From NCBI GenBank assembly GCA_001464575.1, contig LNFE01000195.1, positions 1 to 36,535 on the forward strand: a DNA stretch of 36,535 nucleotides, read 5' to 3'. Under the pieces are notes generated by a model that worked only from the letters and a program-made list of their open reading frames with translations, was not told the origin of the DNA and made no database searches. The DNA comes from Acidobacteria bacterium Ga0077553 (GTDB lineage Bacteria; Acidobacteriota; Terriglobia; Bryobacterales; Bryobacteraceae). The translations under genes were made by a program, and so were the position numbers. The first letter of the stretch is position 1; each line of letters opens with the position of its first letter. Shown piece after piece: positions 33,020 through 36,535 of this stretch.

Positions 33020-33613
33020 ATGTCAAGCGTTCTTCTTTTCTCCATTATCCTGTGCACCATACCGGTACTGCAGGGCGACGACCTGACGGGCGTCGTATGC
33101 GACCTGTTCGGATCGCCCATTGATGGCACAGTGGTCGAACTCGTAAGTGTGGATAAAACGGTCAATAGGGTGGTAAAGTCACGAGCTGACGGCGCATTTC
33201 ATATCGAGATGGTACCCCCGGGCGCTTATACTGTGACTTTCCGCAAACAGGGTTATCATCAGAAACGATACGAGCAGCATATTGCAGGTGACACACGATC
33301 ATTCACCGTGGGCCTCCAACACGGGCGGTTGTATATTCCTACGGCACATGTCATTCGGGGTTCGCTTCCGCGCCGCCAGAACATAAGAGCACCGTCGATC
33401 GTCAAGGCTGTCGCAGCGTTTGATCACTCTATTAGGCTGGCAGCGAGGGTCACCACGAGTGGACTGTTCACGCTTCGAATGCGGATTCCGGGAGACTATT
33501 TGGTAGGAGTTGATGACGAGCTCCAAGAGAACTTGACAAAATGCCGTTACCGAGGAGACGGTGATTTATCGATTGACTTGAGGGCAAAGACATGTGTCCC
33601 TGTTCAACGGTAG
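33020..33613 (+). CDS. Secreted protein with carboxypeptidase-regulatory-like domain
   Basis: 197 residues. Signal peptide MSSVLLFSIILCTIPVLQG. Residues about 20-95 are a carboxypeptidase-regulatory-like (transthyretin-type) fold: LTGVVCDLFGSPIDGTVVELVS ... ADGAFHIEMVPPGAYTVTFRKQGY. A second, weaker beta-rich unit follows (RLAARVTTSGLFTLRMRIPGDYLVGVDD). It lies 84 bp after the TonB-C-like gene on the same strand. No clear Shine-Dalgarno. Function unknown; the fold is used for protein or carbohydrate contacts at the cell surface. Confidence 0.7.
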   Translation: MSSVLLFSIILCTIPVLQGDDLTGVVCDLFGSPIDGTVVELVSVDKTVNRVVKSRADGAFHIEMVPPGAYTVTFRKQGYHQKRYEQHIAGDTRSFTVGLQHGRLYIPTAHVIRGSLPRRQNIRAPSIVKAVAAFDHSIRLAARVTTSGLFTLRMRIPGDYLVGVDDELQENLTKCRYRGDGDLSIDLRAKTCVPVQR

Positions 33614-33667
33614 CTGGAGCGGGCAGTATTAGGTTCCCGCTTGACCAACCCATGCTTGTGGGTCTTT

Positions 33668-33815
33668 CAACTTCCAGTTGATTTGATCGGGCGACAGATC
33701 AGGATCAACGTTTCAACGACCGATCCGACTGGGGCTACCTGTGGAATGACAAGCAGGACTCCGGAACTGACGCCCAGATGCCACGAACGAAGCGAGCGCT
33801 TGTGGCAAACGGTTA
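33668..33815 (-). pseudogene. DUF5615 PIN-like toxin, C-terminal relic
   Basis: Minus-strand translation gives LPQALASFVASGR and, after a one-base shift, SSGVLLVIPQVAPVGSVVETLILI. Together this is the typical C-terminal half of DUF5615 toxins (FVASGRSSPGVLLVPQ...). No N-terminal half with the MKIRFQAD start is attached upstream. The first block is almost identical at DNA level to the DUF5615 gene at 35346-35714. Confidence 0.7.
33773..33813. repeat. Direct repeat shared with 35493-35533 (DUF5615 segment)
   Basis: CCCAGATGCCAC, AACGAAGC, AGCGCTTG and a terminal segment recur at the same spacing 1720 bp further on, with a few substitutions. Both copies encode ALASFVASG of DUF5615 on the minus strand. 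They bracket the Phd-PIN module and the IS1380 fragment. Confidence 0.7.
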
Positions 33816-34010
33816 TCAAGGCCAATCCCCGGTCGACGTGTCGCGCGGATTAGCCTGAGTACACGTTGTTGGACATTCGGAACCCTTCACTCAAATTTGA
33901 GACAGCTCCCGTGAGGCCGCCCGATCGTTCTCGGAACGTTTGATCCATTTGGCTATTTCTGATGCGGTGGCCCCGATGGTGAAGAGCGAACGCATCATTA
34001 GGTCGAGCGA

Positions 34011-34104
34011 GACCGACCGGTGCGCTGCCTGGCTACCACGGAAAGCTGGAAGGACAAGAACGGCGACTGGCAGAAGCGCAGCACCTGGCATCGGCTGGTG
34101 GATA
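34011..34104 (+). pseudogene. Single-strand DNA-binding protein (SSB) fragment
   Basis: About 28 residues, LATTESWKDKNGDWQKRSTWHRLV, match the core of the SSB OB-fold (strand with ATTESW, then the WHR motif). There is no start, no N-terminal strand and no C-terminal acidic tail. The frame closes soon after at about 34143. Likely debris of an ssb copy from a plasmid or phage. The similarity is short, so it is kept at moderate confidence. Confidence 0.5.
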
Positions 34105-34163
34105 TATGGAATCGAGCCACTTTTCAAGCCAATTTTTTCTTGTGAAGCCAGTTCGCCGGTTTC

Positions 34164-34215
34164 TTGGCCGGGCGGCTCATGCCAAAATATGCTATTGTGT
34201 ACACAGAGTACGCAC
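34164..34215 (+). promoter_or_regulatory. Promoter and YefM/Phd-type operator of the toxin-antitoxin operon
   Basis: TTGGCC (34164-34169), 18-bp spacer, TATGCT (34188-34193). TGTACA (34198-34203), the known core recognised by YefM-type antitoxins, sits at the expected transcription start inside TGTGTACACA. An imperfect inverted repeat GTGTAC (34197-34202) / GTACGCAC (34208-34215) extends it. ATG follows at 34217 with no Shine-Dalgarno. Confidence 0.6.
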
Positions 34216-34216
34216 T

Positions 34217-34495
34217 ATGGAAACCGAGAAGATTGGCATCCGTGAGTTCCGTGAGAATCTGGCGGGATACCTCGAAAGCGGGAAACCGCTGGCGATCACT
34301 CGTCATGGCGAAACGCTTGGCTTCTATATTCCTGCGCAGAAGCGGAGCCGCAAGGCGGAGGTCGAAGCCATGCGCGCTGCCGCGAAAGATCTGGACGCCA
34401 TGATCGCCAGCTGGGACGCGTCTGAGGATGAGCTCATGGAAGAGTACAGGGAGATCCGGCAGTCCAGCCGCGAGAAGAAGCGGAACGCGAAGTAG
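34217..34495 (+). CDS. Phd/YefM-type antitoxin
   Basis: 92 residues from METEKIG. The N-terminal half, IGIREFRENLAGYLESGKPLAITRHGETLGFYIPA, is the Phd/YefM DNA-binding fold. The charged C-terminal half (AAKDLDAMIASWDASEDELMEEYREIRQ) would be the toxin-binding, disordered tail. The open frame goes further upstream to 34106, but that part overlaps the promoter and operator. The PIN toxin gene starts 6 bp later. Expected to neutralise it and repress the operon by binding the TGTACA site together with it. Confidence 0.88.
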   Translation: METEKIGIREFRENLAGYLESGKPLAITRHGETLGFYIPAQKRSRKAEVEAMRAAAKDLDAMIASWDASEDELMEEYREIRQSSREKKRNAK

Positions 34496-34501
34496 CCGGC
34501 G

Positions 34502-34924
34502 ATGGAACGTAGAGCCCTGGTGCTGGACGCCAACATTCTGATTCGCGCCGTTCTCGGCAATCGAGTTCGGCGTATCCTCGAAGCTCACTGCGACGATATC
34601 TCCTTCTTCGTTCCCGAAACCGCATACGCAGAAGCGGAGGAGCACTTGGCCGCGCTCGTCGTCAAACGCGGTGGCGATCCCGCAAAAGGACTCGCCTCTC
34701 TGCGATCCATGGCCGCGCTTGGCACGATCGTCAGTCAGGATCTCTACGGCGACTTCGAAGCCGAAGCGCGGAAACGGCTCGGCGCACGCGATCCCGAAGA
34801 CTGGCCCATCCTCGCGGCCGCGCTTGCCCTCGGCTGTCCGATCTGGACAGAGGACACCGACTTCTTCGGCTGTGGCGTCGCCACATGGACGTCCGCCAGC
34901 ATCGGGAGTTTCCTTGGACAGTAG
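34502..34924 (+). CDS. PIN-domain toxin (VapC-like ribonuclease)
   Basis: 140 residues. PIN acidic residues are visible: D9 in VLDANILIRAVLG, E45/E46 in the AEAEEHL helix, D100 in ARDPEDWPILAAAL, and D118/D120 in WTEDTDFFG. These coordinate Mg2+/Mn2+ for RNA cleavage. It starts 6 bp downstream of the antitoxin gene and is the second gene of a two-gene module. PIN toxins are more often paired with VapB/AbrB antitoxins, but Phd-PIN pairs are well known. Full length, apparently functional. Confidence 0.88.
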   Translation: MERRALVLDANILIRAVLGNRVRRILEAHCDDISFFVPETAYAEAEEHLAALVVKRGGDPAKGLASLRSMAALGTIVSQDLYGDFEAEARKRLGARDPEDWPILAAALALGCPIWTEDTDFFGCGVATWTSASIGSFLGQ

Positions 34925-35064
34925 CGTTACCTTCACCGACGGTTTTTACCGATCGTTTGGCCGCGGGACCGTTAACGAGTTATTGGCGATATCAACTCAC
35001 GCGGTGAAGGAGTGCGGCAGGGGCTTTTTCCAGAATGCCGATCTGATGAAGGGCGATCGAGGCT

Positions 35065-35421
35065 TTGCCCAAGTCTATCGAGACACTCCGAGCCAGAGCC
35101 GACGCGGGCTTCGACTGCTGGGACGCGGTGAATGCCTATACCGAATTGAACTGCGAGTTTGTCATCGTGGCTCGGAAGACGGACCGGTTGTTGGGTGAAT
35201 TGCAGGCGCCGGATTGGCGGAGTTCGTCCCAGACGGACGCGGACTTTGAATGCCAGTTTAGCTACCAACCGAAGGGTTGGGAACGGGAGTACCGATTGGT
35301 GGGCCTGCGCTATGACCAGCCCGAACCCGACGCGGCCAACCCGGATCAGATCGGACTCTTCGATGGGTTGACTTGCCGGCATGTCCGGGCCTGGCGACGT
35401 TTCCCCGCTTCGCCGCGGTGA
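35065..35421 (+). mobile_element. IS1380-family transposase fragment
   Basis: Translation RARADAGFDCWDAVNAYTELNCEFVIVARKTDRLLGELQAPDWR ... TDADFECQFSYQPKGWEREYRLVGLRYDQ ... IGLFDG corresponds to the central catalytic part of IS1380-type DDE transposases (RxDxGF motif, then KT, and the YQP-W strand). Only about 105 residues are left; both the N-terminal third and the C-terminal region are missing, and terminal inverted repeats were not found. The last bases overlap the tail of the DUF5615 frame on the other strand. A non-functional remnant. Confidence 0.75.
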
Positions 35422-35714
35422 CCAAGGCGGGAATCCGATTCCGGAGGAGACCGGACTGCGCCCTTGGACGGCTGACTATTCGAACTTGTTCCCCCAGATG
35501 CCACAAACGAAGCAAGCGCTTGGGGCGTCGTTCGCTTATCGTGACTGACGAGGATGCGAGGTTGTGACGCGGAAAGGGCGAGAACTGCTTCGTCGTCGAG
35601 ACCATCCAACTGGGCATCCTGAGCCGACTGAAAATCAATGCTGGGCTCCTGCCGCCATACTGTATTGATAATGATCCGTTTCTGATCCTTGTCGGCCTGG
35701 AAACGAATCTTCAA
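35346..35714 (-). CDS. DUF5615 PIN-like toxin with aberrant C-terminus
   Basis: 122 residues from a TTG start, MKIRFQADKDQKRIIINTVWRQEPSIDFQSAQDAQLDGLDDEAVLALSASQPRILVSHDKRTTPQALASFVASG. This is the DUF5615 fold, including the acidic FQAD start, IDFQSA and ILVSHDKRT. Homology stops after about residue 77; the normal SPGVLLVPQ strand and last helix are replaced by a Ser/Pro/Arg-rich tail read from sequence next to the IS1380 fragment. It starts 23 bp after the DUF433 antitoxin. The toxin is probably inactive or altered. The natural C-terminal half exists as a relic 1.7 kb away. Confidence 0.75.
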   Translation of the reverse strand: MKIRFQADKDQKRIIINTVWRQEPSIDFQSAQDAQLDGLDDEAVLALSASQPRILVSHDKRTTPQALASFVASGGTSSNSQPSKGAVRSPPESDSRLGHRGEAGKRRQARTCRQVNPSKSPI

Positions 35715-35737
35715 GACGGCGCCGTATCCCGAGGGAC

Positions 35738-36040
35738 TTATTCCCGGCGGCTTCCCCGCAGGCGGGAAAACAGTTCAGGGCGGCTCTCGTTTAAGGCAGG
35801 CACCGCACGTAGCAACTCCGCATTCCCTTCACTGATGTTGGCGCCAACCTCTTTCTTATGGGCCAGGTAGAAGGTGATCGCGCCGTACACCTGCTCTAGG
35901 GTCAGCGATGGGAAATTGTGGCGGATGGTCTCAGGCGAGTCTCCGGCCCTAAACGAATCCACGATCGAATCCAGGGAGACGCGGGTGCCATAGACATAGA
36001 ACCCACCGTTGCGCTGTTGGACGTATTCGCTGCGCTGCAT
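35738..36040 (-). CDS. DUF433 antitoxin
   Basis: 100 residues from the ATG at 36040 (MQRSEYVQQ). YVQQRNGGFYVYGTRVSLDSIVDSFRAGDSPETIRHNFPSLTLEQVYGAITFYLAHKKEV is the full DUF433 winged-helix domain, which acts as the antitoxin and DNA-binding partner of DUF5615 proteins. The frame is open to 36121, but those 27 residues are not conserved. A -10-like TATACT (minus strand, 36047-36052) lies six bases before this ATG, which suggests near-leaderless expression. First gene of the DUF433-DUF5615 operon. Confidence 0.85.
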   Translation of the reverse strand: MQRSEYVQQRNGGFYVYGTRVSLDSIVDSFRAGDSPETIRHNFPSLTLEQVYGAITFYLAHKKEVGANISEGNAELLRAVPALNESRPELFSRLRGSRRE

Positions 36041-36046
36041 ACCGCC

Positions 36047-36052
36047 AGTATA
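36047..36052 (-). promoter_or_regulatory. Candidate -10 element of the DUF433 operon
   Basis: TATACT on the minus strand (five of six consensus bases), six bases before ATG 36040. No convincing -35 partner. If used, the mRNA would begin at or next to the start codon. Confidence 0.35.
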
Positions 36053-36256
36053 GGACCTTCGGCTCCACAACGGCATCGCGGCTGTGGGAATGTCCCCCTG
36101 CCGAGTTATTAGTGACCTCACGGGAGTGTGTGCTGATCAGGTTCTGCTTTGGGTCTGCGATTGGTCAAGGGTTGCCGACCCCCGGGGGAGGAAGTTGTGT
36201 GCGTCAAGCTCTGCAAAAGTAGACAGGAAGCTGATCGAGTGGAGTGGTGTCCGTAG

Positions 36257-36462
36257 TCAGCGAATGAACCTGATCGAATATTCAGGCTGCTCGGCCAGAA
36301 CATCAAGTTCGTGGTGATCCGCCGTGAGAATCGTGGCCTTCCTGCGCGCCGCCAATTCGATGGCGAAGCAGTCAGCCAAAGACACCCGACGGAGGTTAGC
36401 TTTGAGTGTTCCAGCCGCTTGCCAAACCAAGGCAGGAATGCTTGCGTCCTCTATCAGGGAGT
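36257..36462 (-). pseudogene. PIN-domain toxin, C-terminal fragment
   Basis: Minus-strand translation ending at TGA 36257-36259: LIEDASIPALVWQAAGTLKANLRRVSLADCFAIELAARRKATILTADHHELDVL ... IRFIR. LADCFAIELA and ILTADHHELD are the third and fourth acidic motifs of VapC-type PIN ribonucleases. The N-terminal half with the first Asp is absent; the reading stops making sense at about 36462, where an insertion-sequence-like terminus begins. Probably destroyed by that insertion. Confidence 0.7.
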
Positions 36463-36535
36463 GTCAACTAATTTGTGTAAACTGCCTCTCCTTGGTTAAT
36501 TGCCACGGTTACGGACGATGCCGGATGCCAGCCGA
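36463..36535. mobile_element. Possible IS256-type insertion sequence terminus (continues beyond window)
   Basis: GTGTCAACTAATTTGTGTAAAC resembles the terminal inverted repeats of IS256/mutator-type elements (TAATTGTGTAAAA-like core). It begins exactly where the PIN-domain coding similarity ends. No transposase coding can be recognised in the remaining 50 bases. Assignment rests on this short match only. Confidence 0.4.

Noticed and set aside
33891..34020. Minus-strand ORF ending SLFTIGATASEIAKWIKRSENDRAASRELSQI
   Set aside because: The C-terminal 35 residues look protein-like, but the N-terminal part is antisense to the SSB fragment and there is no start signal, so it was not annotated as a gene.
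34106..34216. N-terminal extension of the Phd/YefM antitoxin
   Set aside because: It would place the promoter and TGTACA operator inside the coding region; family members start at the METEKIG position.
1..36535. CRISPR array, rRNA genes, riboswitches
   Set aside because: No regularly spaced short repeats with unique spacers, no rRNA-like sequence and no riboswitch consensus were seen on either strand.

Overview
The window looks like a piece of chromosome from an Acidobacteriota, most like the Bryobacterales/Solibacter group. This is inferred from gene content only: a DUF1501 + DUF1549/DUF1553 + PSD1-type cytochrome c set, a very large Oar-like TonB-dependent receptor with an N-terminal carboxypeptidase-regulatory domain, several small secreted proteins of the same kind, and G+C-rich housekeeping genes.

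Left part (1-21.7 kb) is mostly backbone. A minus-strand block carries the large receptor (4897-8562), then a cytochrome c ORF, a DUF1549/DUF1553 protein and a DUF1501 protein. The cytochrome c and DUF1549 ORFs lie in one reading frame and are separated by a single TAA. A class I aminotransferase follows on the plus strand. Next comes a minus-strand group of PBP4-type DacB, an FmdB-type zinc ribbon, LexA and a secreted protein, with a readable LexA-type promoter/operator inside it. A tRNA-Arg(CCG) with a damaged acceptor stem overlaps the dacB start codon. A beta-helix protein converges on a three-gene operon: a GpgS-like glycosyltransferase fused to a HAD phosphatase, a cupin, and a [2Fe-2S] protein. 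A NarL-type histidine kinase and its probable response regulator are separated by about 870 bp of non-coding DNA that holds a 197-bp tandem repeat. A two-gene terminase-like locus without other phage genes closes this part.

Right part (about 21.9-36.5 kb) is accessory DNA with lower G+C in places, gene relics and mobile-element debris. Its core is an 1852-residue DUF4011/SF1-helicase/Vsr-like nuclease/DUF3320 protein, a truncated tyrosine recombinase, and an 805-residue protein with two Rossmann/TIR-like domains in front of a P-loop ATPase of Sll1717 type. Both intact proteins look like anti-phage defence genes, and the second is the best candidate for a little-described system. Downstream are three or four small exported proteins, a Phd/YefM-PIN toxin-antitoxin pair with a TGTACA operator, a DUF433-DUF5615 pair whose toxin has lost its normal C-terminus, and relics of a second DUF5615 gene, an SSB gene, an IS1380-type transposase and a PIN toxin. 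The last relic is cut by what looks like an IS256-type terminus at the window edge.

Functions are assigned from motifs read by eye in the translated sequence. No database search was run, so family names without clear catalytic motifs are marked as less certain.
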